Assembly (NCBI RefSeq): GCF_039724765.1
Contig: NZ_CP155729.1
Coordinates: 682,001 to 746,000, forward strand
Direction of reading: 5' to 3'
DNA: 64,000 nucleotides
Source of the DNA: Sagittula stellata E-37
GTDB taxonomy: Bacteria; Pseudomonadota; Alphaproteobacteria; Rhodobacterales; Rhodobacteraceae
Part shown: in pieces, positions 26,861 to 35,319 of the stretch
Layout: each line of letters begins with the position of its first letter
Numbering within the stretch: the first letter of the stretch is position 1
The notes under the pieces: generated by a model
What the model was told of the DNA's origin: nothing
The model's input: the letters and a program-made list of their open reading frames with translations, nothing else
Database searches by the model: none
Made by a program: the position numbers and the translations under genes

Positions 26861-29614
26861 ATGAACTCTCAACCCGGCGACAGATCGCTTCCGTCGATCA
26901 ACGAATACTACAGCGCGACCCAGCTTCGTTCCGACAGGTGGAGCGCGCTCAGGGAAGCCGCCGAGGGGTTGTCGCGTGAAGGCGCGGAAGGTCGCAAGGG
27001 CAAAAAACTGCTCCAGACCGCCGAGCACCTCTTCGACTCGCTCGAAGTGATCGAGGCCTACTGGGCCTTTCCCGGGGCCAGCAGCTTTGCCCATCTGCGC
27101 AGGTTGCTGAACCATGGCAATTACGATGAACTTTTGACGGCGGTGCGCCGGGTGGCGCGCGCCCTCGCCTCGGGGGCGTACCGCCGCCGCACCGTGCCGC
27201 TTTCCTCCGACGAACTCGACAACGAGGATTTCGAGGACGAAGCCGCGTTGTCGCCGGAGGCGCGCGCGCTCGGGCGTCCCTATTTCGAGGTGCTGATCGT
27301 CGATGACGTCAGCGAACAGCAGGAGCGTTTCCTGCGCCACAGCCTGTTGCGGATGCGCCGGTCGGAGGATCCGTTCATCTACGAGCCGGTCGTCGTCCCG
27401 TCTATCGAGGACGCGCTGATCGGCATCCTGTTCAACCACAACGTCCAGGCGGTGGTGGTACGGCCGGGGCTGGCCCTGAAGTCGCGCAACGACCTGCCGA
27501 TCCTGTCGCGCTATCTTAAGCGTGTCGGCGATCCTGAAGATGTCGAAGCCATCCAGCCGCACGAATACGGTCCCGAAGCCTGTCGGCTGATCGCGCGGGT
27601 CCGTCCGGAACTGGATGCGTATCTCATCACGGATCGTTCGGCAGAGGACATCGCAGGTCTCGATCTGGGGATCTGTCGGCGCGTCTTCTACAATCAGGAA
27701 GACTTCCTGGAATTGCACCTGAACATCCTACGCGGCGTGAACCGGCGCTATAAGACGCCGTTTTTCACCGCGTTGAAGGAGTATTCCAAGCAACCCACGG
27801 GCGTCTTCCACGCCATGCCGATCTCGCGCGGGAAGTCGATCAGCCGGTCGCACTGGATTCAGGACATGGGCGCGTTCTACGGCCCCAACATATTCCTCGC
27901 CGAAACATCGGCTACGTCCGGCGGGCTCGACAGTCTGCTGGAACCGCGCGGTCCGATCAAGGAAGCGCAGGACATGGCGGCGCGGGCGTTCGGAGCCAAG
28001 CACACGTACTTCGCCACCAACGGGACATCGACCTGCAACAAGATCGTCACGCAGGCGGTGGTCAGGCCGGGCGACATCGTGCTTGTCGACCGGGACTGCC
28101 ACAAGTCGCACCATTACGGCATGGTGCTGGCCGGGGCGAACGTCGTCTACATGGACAGCTACCCGCTGCACCAGTTCTCGATGTACGGCGCGGTGCCGCT
28201 GACCGAGATCAAGCACCACCTGCTCAAACTGAAGGCCGCGGGCAAGCTGGACCGCGTGCGCATGATAACCCTGACCAACTGCACGTTCGATGGACTGGTC
28301 TACAACGTGCAGCGGGTGATGGAGGAATGCCTCGCCATCAAGAAGGACCTCGTCTTCCTTTGGGATGAGGCATGGTTCGGGTTCGCCCGGTTCGAGCCGA
28401 CCTACCGCCAGCGCACCGCCATGGCGACGGCCAACACATTGCGTGAGAAGCTGAAAGAACCAGAGACCGCCGCAGCCTGGGAAGCGCAGCAGGCCAAGCT
28501 TGCCGACGCCAGCGATGAAGAGTGGATGAACACGCGGCTGGTGCCGCCGCCCGATGCCCGTGTGCGGGTCTACGCGACGCAATCGACGCACAAGACGCTG
28601 ACGGCGTTGCGACAGGGCTCGATGATCCACGTCAACGATCAGGACTTCAAGGGCGAGGTGGAACAGGCCTTCCACGAAGCCTTCATGACCCACACGTCGA
28701 CATCGCCCAACTACCAGATCATCGCCTCGCTCGACGTGGGGCGCAGGCAGGTGGAGCTTGAGGGGTTCGAGTTCGTGCAGCGGCAGGTCGAAAGCGCCAT
28801 GTCGATCCGGCGCGCGGTTTCGACCCATCCGTTGCTGGAGAAGTACTTCCAGGTGCTGACCATCGCGGACGTGGTGCCGGAAACGTATCGGGCCAGCGAG
28901 TCGACGCATTACTACGATCCGCGGCAGGGGTGGACCGACAAATGGGCGATGTGGGCAGAGGACGAATTCGTGCTCGATCCCACGCGGATCACGCTTGCCG
29001 TGGGTGGCACCGGCTGGGACGGCGACACCTTCAAGACCAAGATCCTGATGGACAAATACGGCATCCAGATCAACAAGACCTCGCGCAACTCCGTTCTGTT
29101 CATGACGAACATCGGCACGACGCGGTCTTCGGTCGCTTACCTCATCGAAGTGCTGGTGGAGATCGCGAACGAACTGGACGATCTCCTGGACGATGCCTCC
29201 AAGATGGAGCGGAGATCCTTCGAGAACCGCGTTGCCGCATTGGTGGAACACGTCCCGCCGTTGCCTGACTTCAGCCGGTTCCACGACGCTTTCCGTGCAG
29301 ATGGCGACACGCCCGAGGGCGATATCCGGACGGCCTACTTCCTGGCCTACGAAGAAGACAACTGCGACTATCTCGCGCTGGACGACGCATTGATGGAGCG
29401 GCTCGAAAGCGGCGAGGAACTCGTATCGACGAGTTTCATCATTCCTTACCCGCCGGGCTTCCCGATCCTCGTGCCCGGGCAGGTGATCAGCCCCGAAATC
29501 CTGAAATTCATGCGCGCGCTCGATGTCAGCGAAATCCACGGATACCGGGCCGATCTCGGCCTGCGCGTCTTTACCAAAGCCGCGCTCGATGCCGTGATGT
29601 CAAAGAAATCCTGA
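26861..29614 (+). CDS. Orn/Lys/Arg decarboxylase-like PLP enzyme
   Basis: A 917-aa fold-type I enzyme of the Orn/Lys/Arg decarboxylase group. Residues 140-290 form a receiver-like wing domain (YFEVLIVDDVSEQQERFL). The PLP domain starts near 300, with FATNGTSTCNKIVTQAVVRP, DRDCHKSHHYG, the PLP-stacking WDEAWFGF at 501-508 and the Schiff-base lysine K578 in STHKTLTALRQGS. The C-terminal domain ends near 915. An N-terminal extension of about 140 residues is unusual compared with inducible decarboxylases (about 710-750 aa). It should decarboxylate a basic or related amino acid to an amine. The ATP-grasp gene follows after 15 bp, so the amine may be ligated to an acid next. No biochemical substrate can be stated. 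Confidence 0.85.
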   Translation: MNSQPGDRSLPSINEYYSATQLRSDRWSALREAAEGLSREGAEGRKGKKLLQTAEHLFDSLEVIEAYWAFPGASSFAHLRRLLNHGNYDELLTAVRRVARALASGAYRRRTVPLSSDELDNEDFEDEAALSPEARALGRPYFEVLIVDDVSEQQERFLRHSLLRMRRSEDPFIYEPVVVPSIEDALIGILFNHNVQAVVVRPGLALKSRNDLPILSRYLKRVGDPEDVEAIQPHEYGPEACRLIARVRPELDAYLITDRSAEDIAGLDLGICRRVFYNQEDFLELHLNILRGVNRRYKTPFFTALKEYSKQPTGVFHAMPISRGKSISRSHWIQDMGAFYGPNIFLAETSATSGGLDSLLEPRGPIKEAQDMAARAFGAKHTYFATNGTSTCNKIVTQAVVRPGDIVLVDRDCHKSHHYGMVLAGANVVYMDSYPLHQFSMYGAVPLTEIKHHLLKLKAAGKLDRVRMITLTNCTFDGLVYNVQRVMEECLAIKKDLVFLWDEAWFGFARFEPTYRQRTAMATANTLREKLKEPETAAAWEAQQAKLADASDEEWMNTRLVPPPDARVRVYATQSTHKTLTALRQGSMIHVNDQDFKGEVEQAFHEAFMTHTSTSPNYQIIASLDVGRRQVELEGFEFVQRQVESAMSIRRAVSTHPLLEKYFQVLTIADVVPETYRASESTHYYDPRQGWTDKWAMWAEDEFVLDPTRITLAVGGTGWDGDTFKTKILMDKYGIQINKTSRNSVLFMTNIGTTRSSVAYLIEVLVEIANELDDLLDDASKMERRSFENRVAALVEHVPPLPDFSRFHDAFRADGDTPEGDIRTAYFLAYEEDNCDYLALDDALMERLESGEELVSTSFIIPYPPGFPILVPGQVISPEILKFMRALDVSEIHGYRADLGLRVFTKAALDAVMSKKS

Positions 29615-29629
29615 GGGAGGTGAACCATA

Positions 29630-31081
29630 ATGGCCAAGAAAACACTGAAGAACATTTCTGAGATCCGTCGGTATTTCCACACCAACAAGGATCCAATCTA
29701 TTTCGTGTCAGCCACGAACTTCAACCTGCTCGGGCTCGACGAATGGGTGAAGAACTTCAAGTACATATGCTACATGGATTGCTTCGACGGGCGCCATCCG
29801 AACGTCTTCGTGCCATCGGAGATGCCACATGACGAGTTCCAGTCCATCGAGGACATCAACAACTACCTGCTCCAACACAAGGAGGTCGTGGACCTCGTGA
29901 AGTCACGCGGCGGCAAGCCGAAGTTCGTCTTCCTGATGTTCGACGAAAAGACCGAGAAGCTTGCCAAGGACCTGGGCGGCGAGGTCTGGTTCCCCAAGGC
30001 CAAATTGCGCACTGCGATGGACAACAAGATCGAGACGGTTCGCGTCGGCAACAAGGCCGATGTGCCGTCCGTGCCGAACACCCTGTCGGAAGTGAAGGAC
30101 TACGCGCACCTGCAGGAGATCTGCGAGGAGGCGGGGCTGGGCGACGACCTCGTGCTGCAGTCCGCCTTTGGCGACAGCGGCCACACCACCTTCTTCATCA
30201 AGTCCGAGGCCGATTTCCGCAAGTACGAGCACGACATCGTCGGCGAGGGCGAGATCAAGATCATGAAGCGCATCGACTGCCGCGGTTCGGCGATCGAAGC
30301 GTGCGCAACGTCGCAGGGCACCATCGTCGGCCCGCTGATGACAGAACTGGTGGGGTTCAAGGAACTGACACCATATCGCGGCGGCTGGTGCGGGAACGAG
30401 ATCTTCTCCACCGCGTTTAGTCCCAAGCAGCGTCAGAAGGCGCGTGCGCTCACCTTCCAGTTCGGCGAACAGCTTCGCAAGGAAGGCTACCGGGGGTACT
30501 TCGAGCTGGACTTCCTCATCGACAAGAAGAACGACGACATCTGGTTGGGCGAACTGAACCCGCGCATCACCGGCGCATCGTCGATGACGAACCACGCCGC
30601 TTTTGCCCATGCCGACGCGCCGCTCTTCCTGTTCCACCTGCTGGAGTTCTCGAAGAAGCCCTTCGAACTCGACGTGGATGAACTGAACGCCCGCTGGGCC
30701 GATCCCGACATGATCGATTCCTGGAGCCAGATGGTCATCAAGCACACCGAAGACAGCGTCGACATCATCACCGAGGCGCCGCAGTCCGGCATTTACCGGA
30801 TGAACGACGACGGTTCTGTCGAATTCAACCGTTTCGACTATCACCGCCGCGCGGTGGAGACCGAGAACGAGGCCTTCTTCCTCCGCATCTCCAATGTGGG
30901 CGATTATCGCTACGAAGGCGCCGATCTGGGCATCCTCGTCACCCGTGGCCGGTCCATGACGCAGAGTTTCCAGTTGACCGAAAAGTCCAAGCGCTGGATT
31001 GACGGCATCAAGGCCAGCTACAAGGCACGGGCTTTGCCCTCGGCCACTGCGTTCGAGGACCCGGCCTTCAAGATCATGTAG
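29630..31081 (+). CDS. ATP-grasp ligase (carboxylate-amine ligase type)
   Basis: A 483-aa ATP-grasp enzyme. The ATP-binding region is visible from LVLQSAFGDSGHTTFFIKSE (the flexible loop) through GEIKIMKRIDCRGSAIEACA, and the metal-binding end FELDFLIDKKNDDIWLGELNPRITG shows the acidic residues E and N that hold magnesium. It lacks biotin-carboxylase hallmarks such as the carboxylase C-domain or a BCCP partner nearby, so a carboxylate-amine ligase is more likely than a carboxylase, although databases may call it biotin carboxylase-like. It follows the decarboxylase by 15 bp with the ribosome site GGGAGGTG. It probably joins the decarboxylation product or an amino acid to a carboxylate. Confidence 0.82.
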   Translation: MAKKTLKNISEIRRYFHTNKDPIYFVSATNFNLLGLDEWVKNFKYICYMDCFDGRHPNVFVPSEMPHDEFQSIEDINNYLLQHKEVVDLVKSRGGKPKFVFLMFDEKTEKLAKDLGGEVWFPKAKLRTAMDNKIETVRVGNKADVPSVPNTLSEVKDYAHLQEICEEAGLGDDLVLQSAFGDSGHTTFFIKSEADFRKYEHDIVGEGEIKIMKRIDCRGSAIEACATSQGTIVGPLMTELVGFKELTPYRGGWCGNEIFSTAFSPKQRQKARALTFQFGEQLRKEGYRGYFELDFLIDKKNDDIWLGELNPRITGASSMTNHAAFAHADAPLFLFHLLEFSKKPFELDVDELNARWADPDMIDSWSQMVIKHTEDSVDIITEAPQSGIYRMNDDGSVEFNRFDYHRRAVETENEAFFLRISNVGDYRYEGADLGILVTRGRSMTQSFQLTEKSKRWIDGIKASYKARALPSATAFEDPAFKIM

Positions 31082-31092
31082 GTTTCAAGGGA

Positions 31093-32094
31093 ATGCTGTT
31101 CCGCGCCATCCATGAAGATGAGCCCGGGCCGAAATGGTCCGGGCTTTTCTCGGAATACCGCAACGCCTACCTGACCTGGTGGGCGCGCGAAGGCGTGGCC
31201 GTGCGTCCGACCTACATGGAAGGTCTGAACGCGATGCGCACCCACATGCCGGAAATCGTGCCGCTCTATGAGCGGTTGGTCGAATTGGCGGGGGGGGGCG
31301 ATCGCGAGGCGCGGTTTCTCAGTTTCTACTGCCCGCCGCGGTATCTGACCGGGTGCAGTCAGGCGATCTGGCCCGGCGACAAGCCGTTGATGGTGCGAAA
31401 CTACGACTACAATCCGCACGCGGTCGATGCGGTTCTGCTCCGGACACGTTGGCAGGGGCGGCGGGTGATCGGCATGTCGGACGGGCTGTTCGGGCTGGTG
31501 GACGGGATGAACGAGGACGGGCTTGCGGTCTCGCTGACCTTCGGTGGGCGGCGCGAAGCCGGTGTCGGGTTCGGCGTGCCGCTTTTGCTGCGCTACATTC
31601 TCCAGACTTGCACCACGGTGCCCGAGGCCATCGACGTGTTGGCGCGCGTGCCCAGCCACATGAGCTACAACGTCACCGTGCTGGATGCGGAACGGCGGTT
31701 CGCGACCGCCTATCTGGCCCCGGACCGGGCGCCACAGATCACCCACGCGGCCGTCGCGACCAACCACCAGGAGCGGGTCGAATGGCGCAGCCACGCACGG
31801 CTGACCGCGACCGTCGAACGTGAACGCTACCTGTTGCAAAGGCTCACGCTGCATCCGGAGCCGGAGGACAAGTTCATCCGTGCTTTCCTGCGTCCGCCGC
31901 TCTATTCGCTGGCCTTCGACCGCGGGTTCGGCACGCTCTACACCGCCGCGTACAGGCCGCGGACCGGCCGGGTCGAGGTCTTCTGGCCGGGCCGGCAATG
32001 GTCGAAGAGCTTCGACGCCTTCGAAGAGGGCGTGATGTCCATCGCCTACCCGCAAATGACCACGGCCCCTGCGCACTATCCGGGCGGCGCATAG
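31093..32094 (+). CDS. C45-type autoproteolytic acyltransferase/hydrolase
   Basis: A 333-aa protein resembling the acyl-CoA:6-aminopenicillanate acyltransferase (peptidase C45) family of N-terminal nucleophile hydrolases. The candidate nucleophile is C88 in TGCSQAIW, which would become the N-terminus after self-cleavage; the following MVRNYDYNP and GLFGLVDGMNEDGLAVS are family hallmarks. Such enzymes transfer or hydrolyse acyl groups on amines. It follows the ATP-grasp gene by 11 bp and closes the operon, convergent with betC. The first codons overlap a terminator-like hairpin at 31121-31145. The start at 31093 keeps the conserved W-x-LF-x-Y-x3-Y opening, so I do not move it downstream. Confidence 0.82.
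   Translation: MLFRAIHEDEPGPKWSGLFSEYRNAYLTWWAREGVAVRPTYMEGLNAMRTHMPEIVPLYERLVELAGGGDREARFLSFYCPPRYLTGCSQAIWPGDKPLMVRNYDYNPHAVDAVLLRTRWQGRRVIGMSDGLFGLVDGMNEDGLAVSLTFGGRREAGVGFGVPLLLRYILQTCTTVPEAIDVLARVPSHMSYNVTVLDAERRFATAYLAPDRAPQITHAAVATNHQERVEWRSHARLTATVERERYLLQRLTLHPEPEDKFIRAFLRPPLYSLAFDRGFGTLYTAAYRPRTGRVEVFWPGRQWSKSFDAFEEGVMSIAYPQMTTAPAHYPGGA
31121..31145 (+). terminator. Terminator-like hairpin within the first codons of the C45 gene
   Basis: AGCCCGG and CCGGGCT arms enclose an 11-base loop and are followed by TTTCT. It has intrinsic terminator shape but lies 28 bases inside a coding region. It may attenuate expression of the last operon gene when ribosomes are sparse, or be a chance feature of the GPKWSG codons. 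Confidence 0.35.
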
Positions 32095-32145
32095 ACGCAG
32101 CGGCAGGCCCGCCACAGCACGCGGCAGACCTGCCCAGATCATCCC

Positions 32146-33666
32146 TCAGAGCGGCGGGAACCTGTAACGGTTATTGGCCACGGCCCAGTCCATATGGTTG
32201 CGGACGTATTCCTGCGTGGCATCGCGCGGCGGGTTGTAGTCCCAGTGCTCGCCAGCGCCTGCCTCCATTGCGGCATGCAGCGCGCGCCGGGACTTCTGGG
32301 TCCGGATCACGTCTTCCCGCAGCGTCGCGCTGTTCCAGCGCTCGGCCACCTCGGCGGCAAAGGCGGATGCGGCGTCGGCATAGGCCGGGTCGGAAGCGAC
32401 GTTCACCTTCTCCATCGGGTCCTTCGAAAGGTCGTAGAGCTGCGCGGGGTCGGGATCGCAGTGGATGTACTTCAGTGACCCGCGCCGGATCATGAACACC
32501 GGCGAAGGCGTCATCTCGGCGCAGTATTCGCCGATCGCCACGTCGACCGGATCGTTTTCCCCACGCGCAAGCGGCATCAGGGAGCGTCCGTCGACCGGTT
32601 CGCCCAGCATCGACGTGTCGCCTCCGCCCGCTTCGATGAAGGTCGGGAGCAGGTCGATCAGCGAACAGGCGTTCGGGGCGGCTCCCTTGGCCACGCCCGG
32701 TCCCGTCATAATCATCGGGATGCGGGCCGAATGTTCGAAGAAGTTCATCTTGAACCACAATCCGCGCTCGCCCAGCATGTCGCCGTGGTCTGCCGTGACG
32801 ACCAGCAGCGTGTTGTCCAGCTCGCCGATGTCTTCCAGCGTCTTCACCAGCGCGCCAACCTTGCTGTCAAAGTAACTGACATTGGCCAGGTAGGCGCGGC
32901 GTGCGCGGTGGACCTCTTCATCGGTGAGGGGAATGTAGCTGGCCTCGATCCCGTCCATCACGCGGCGCGATCCGGGGTCCTGCTCTTCCGGGGCCAGCGA
33001 GTACTCCGGCATGTCGACGTCGTCGTCGGAATAGAGGTCCCACCATTCGGGTTTGGCGACGTAGGGGTCGTGCGGGTGGATGAAGCTGGCCACCATGCAA
33101 AACGGCGTCTGATCCCCGGCGGCCCGGTCGCGGCCACGGTCGATCAGCCAGCGGCGAGCGGCGAACTCCACCTCGTCGTCGTAGTCGGTCTGGTAAGTGG
33201 CGACGGCGACGCCGCTTTCCTTGACCGTCTGCATGTTGTGATACCACTTGTCGATGCGCTCATCGGGGGCTTCCCAATCGGGCGTCCAGGCAAAGTCGGC
33301 GGGGTAGATGTCGGTGGTCACGCGATCCTGGAAGCCGTGCTTCTGGTCGGGACCGACAAAGTGCATCTTGCCGGACAGGCAGGTGCGGTAGCCGAGCGCC
33401 TTCAGGTAATGGGCAAAGGTCGGCACGGAGGCGCGGAATTCGCAGGCGTTGTCGAAGGCTGCGATCCGGCTGATGAGCTGGCCGGACATGAGGGCGAAGC
33501 GCGACGGTGCGCACAGCGGTGAATTGCAGTAGGCGGCATCGAAACGCATGCCGCGTGCCGCGAGGGCATCTATATTGGGCGTCTTTGCTGACCTGTGGCC
33601 GTAGGCGCCAAGGAAATGCGGCGCAAGCTGATCGGCCATGATCACGACGATGTTGGGACGGGTCAC
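32146..33666 (-). CDS. betC: Choline-sulfatase
   Basis: A 506-aa type I sulfatase. The formylglycine signature CAPSR is at residues 52-56 (NSPLCAPSRFALMSGQ), with C52 converted to formylglycine, and metal-binding D12 in IMADQ precedes it. The choline-sulfatase-specific layout is clear: LSGKMHFVGPDQKHGF, TTDIYPADFAWTPDW, TADHGDMLGERGLWFKMNFFE and a C-terminal end RNHMDWAVANNRYRFPP that resembles Sinorhizobium BetC. It hydrolyses choline-O-sulfate to choline and sulfate in the cytoplasm, feeding glycine betaine synthesis. betA/betB/betI are not in the neighbourhood. It is convergent with the C45 gene, with 51 bp between stops, and divergent from the histidine-kinase gene. Confidence 0.9.
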   Translation of the reverse strand: MTRPNIVVIMADQLAPHFLGAYGHRSAKTPNIDALAARGMRFDAAYCNSPLCAPSRFALMSGQLISRIAAFDNACEFRASVPTFAHYLKALGYRTCLSGKMHFVGPDQKHGFQDRVTTDIYPADFAWTPDWEAPDERIDKWYHNMQTVKESGVAVATYQTDYDDEVEFAARRWLIDRGRDRAAGDQTPFCMVASFIHPHDPYVAKPEWWDLYSDDDVDMPEYSLAPEEQDPGSRRVMDGIEASYIPLTDEEVHRARRAYLANVSYFDSKVGALVKTLEDIGELDNTLLVVTADHGDMLGERGLWFKMNFFEHSARIPMIMTGPGVAKGAAPNACSLIDLLPTFIEAGGGDTSMLGEPVDGRSLMPLARGENDPVDVAIGEYCAEMTPSPVFMIRRGSLKYIHCDPDPAQLYDLSKDPMEKVNVASDPAYADAASAFAAEVAERWNSATLREDVIRTQKSRRALHAAMEAGAGEHWDYNPPRDATQEYVRNHMDWAVANNRYRFPPL

Positions 33667-34048
33667 GTGTTTTCTCCGGAATGAATGGGCAGATGAAGGG
33701 TTCAGCCCAAGGGTGGGGGCGGCTGGTACTGCAGGCTCTTCCGGTGGCGCGGTTTCATTTGCACATCATTGCACCACGTGGGGCGGACCCGCCAAGCGGA
33801 AAGCGAGGCCGGTGTGCAGGTGTGCTGCGGATAACCATTTGATAACCGTCCTCTGGCTACAAAGCCGAAGGCGGTCGAGCGCAGTTCCGCGACACTGTCT
33901 CGCGTTGGGCGGCCCGACGTCCACATGCTGGCGACTATCCCGCCAGCTTTCGCACCAAATGTTGGAGGAGCTACCGACTCATGCCTTGCGCCAAGAACCG
34001 CCAACGCAAAGGTTTCTTTCGGGTCGGACTGCCACACGGTCCGCGACC
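33667..34048. other. Divergent intergenic region upstream of betC and the kinase
   Basis: About 380 bp. The kinase frame stays open upstream to 33638, but those codons lack protein-like character and a good ribosome site. No gene, repeat or strong hairpin is convincing; it should hold promoters for both flanking genes. Confidence 0.5.
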
Positions 34049-35188
34049 ATGACGCGGCTTCTTGTCGTGGGCAAGACAGATGCCCGCCGGTCCCAGGTGG
34101 CCGGAATGCTGAAGGAGGGTGCGCCGGCGTCCGATCTGGAATTCACGACCGATGGGAGGGCCTGCCTCCAACGGATCGCCGAGTTGCCTCGCATCGATTG
34201 CGTGATCCTCGTCCCCGACAGCGAGGACCCGTGCTGGCCGGAACTGGTGACGCAAGTCGCGCTGACGTGCCCGTTCATGGCGGTGGTCTACATTGCCGCC
34301 CCCGCGGACGCGGGCATTGCGGTCGACGTGATGAAGCGCGGGGCGCAGGACTATTGCGTGCTGACGAAGATCACGGCGGAGGGACTGTCCCGCGCCGTGG
34401 CAAATGCCGTTCAACGCACGGAAATGGCCCGCAGGATAGACGACCAGCAATACAGCTTGAGAACCTTTGCGCATGTCCTCGTTCATGACCTGCGCGCGCC
34501 GCTGCGGTCGGTCGGCGGCGGCATCGACATGCTGATCGAGGACCTTGCACCCGAACACAAGCACACCCATGCGGAGGTTCTGGAGTTCATCCGGGGTGGC
34601 GCCCAGAGGATGGAGCGGCTGATCGTGTCGCTCTACGGATTGTGCAGGGCGGATGCGAAACCCCGGCAAACGACCGTAGACCTCGTGGACATCGTGACGG
34701 ACCTGCGAATGGCGCTGAACGCGGACCTGATGGAACGGGAGGCCGACCTTCTCCTGGTCGGCGACGCGCCCAGCGTCCACGCCGATCCGGTCCTGCTGCT
34801 GCAGTTGCTTCAAAACCTCGTGGCGAATGGCATCAAATTCAATCGTGCCGCGCGTCCCCGCGTCGAAATAACCGGCGCGACAACGCCTTTCGGCTGGCGG
34901 ATCGAAGTCGCGGACAACGGAATAGGCATCGCGGAAGAGCACCGGATCCAGGTTTTCGAGCCCTTCGCCCGTCTGCACGGCGAAGGCGAGTTTCCGGGCA
35001 GCGGACTGGGGCTTGCGACGTGCAGTCGTATCGCTGCGCGCCACGGCGGCCATCTGAGCTGTATCTCCCAGCCGGGGGAGGGTGCACGCTTTGTCCTCGA
35101 TCTTCCGCGCCCGGAAGGGGAGGTTGGCCAAACACAGATCACGCGTCCCTCGGCGACCCTGAAAAACGTGGCCCGCGCGCTGCGCTGA
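34049..35188 (+). CDS. Sensor histidine kinase with degenerate N-terminal receiver
   Basis: A 379-aa cytoplasmic kinase from the ATG at 34049 (MTRLLVVGKTDARRSQ). Residues 1-120 have the receiver fold outline, but the acidic pocket is replaced (VVGKTD for the usual VVDDD) and the phospho-acceptor position reads CVILVPD without the expected Asp, so phosphotransfer to this domain is unlikely. The HisKA dimerisation helix holds the phospho-accepting His in VLVHDLRAPLRS, and the ATPase domain has LLQNLVANGIKFN (N-box), VADNGIGI (G1) and GSGLGLAT (G2). No membrane segment is present. The frame extends upstream to 33638, but that part looks non-coding. No partner regulator is adjacent. Confidence 0.85.
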   Translation: MTRLLVVGKTDARRSQVAGMLKEGAPASDLEFTTDGRACLQRIAELPRIDCVILVPDSEDPCWPELVTQVALTCPFMAVVYIAAPADAGIAVDVMKRGAQDYCVLTKITAEGLSRAVANAVQRTEMARRIDDQQYSLRTFAHVLVHDLRAPLRSVGGGIDMLIEDLAPEHKHTHAEVLEFIRGGAQRMERLIVSLYGLCRADAKPRQTTVDLVDIVTDLRMALNADLMEREADLLLVGDAPSVHADPVLLLQLLQNLVANGIKFNRAARPRVEITGATTPFGWRIEVADNGIGIAEEHRIQVFEPFARLHGEGEFPGSGLGLATCSRIAARHGGHLSCISQPGEGARFVLDLPRPEGEVGQTQITRPSATLKNVARALR

Positions 35189-35209
35189 CCCGCGGGCTGC
35201 CGCCCAGCA

Positions 35210-35214
35210 GAATC
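35210..35214. promoter_or_regulatory. GANTC (CcrM) site upstream of gcrA
   Basis: GAATC lies nine bases upstream of the candidate gcrA -35. In Caulobacter, CcrM methylation at GANTC sites controls cell-cycle promoters including gcrA, so position makes this site meaningful. Confidence 0.45.
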
Positions 35215-35222
35215 GCACCGCC

Positions 35223-35250
35223 TTGTAACTTTGGGCGCGATGATTAGAAT
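35223..35250 (+). promoter_or_regulatory. Candidate gcrA promoter
   Basis: TTGTAA, a 16-base spacer and TAGAAT give a good sigma-70-type pair. Transcription would begin near 35257 and give a leader of about 60 bases that includes the hairpin at 35277-35304. Confidence 0.5.
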
Positions 35251-35276
35251 ATGGCCTCAAACGAATAGACCGTCAG

Positions 35277-35304
35277 GCGGCCGGGACAAACGCGGCCGCT
35301 TTTT
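35277..35304 (+). terminator. Terminator-like hairpin in the gcrA leader
   Basis: GCGGCC and GGCCGC arms with an 11-base loop are followed directly by TTTTT, 16 bases before the gcrA start and just before its ribosome site. It can stop transcripts from the kinase gene, but it also lies downstream of the best gcrA promoter, so it may act as an attenuator. Confidence 0.5.
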
Positions 35305-35319
35305 CAATAGGAAGCTCCG

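Noticed and set aside
25721..29539. Two long minus-strand frames opposite the hydrolase and decarboxylase genes
   Set aside because: The plus strand shows intact catalytic motifs in both genes; the minus frames have no domain and no ribosome site.
29630..31081. Biotin carboxylase function for the ATP-grasp gene
   Set aside because: No BCCP or carboxyltransferase gene is nearby and the C-terminal carboxylase domain is not evident.
33638..34048. N-terminal extension of the histidine kinase
   Set aside because: The frame is open but the residues lack protein-like pattern, and the receiver-like domain starts cleanly at the ATG at 34049.
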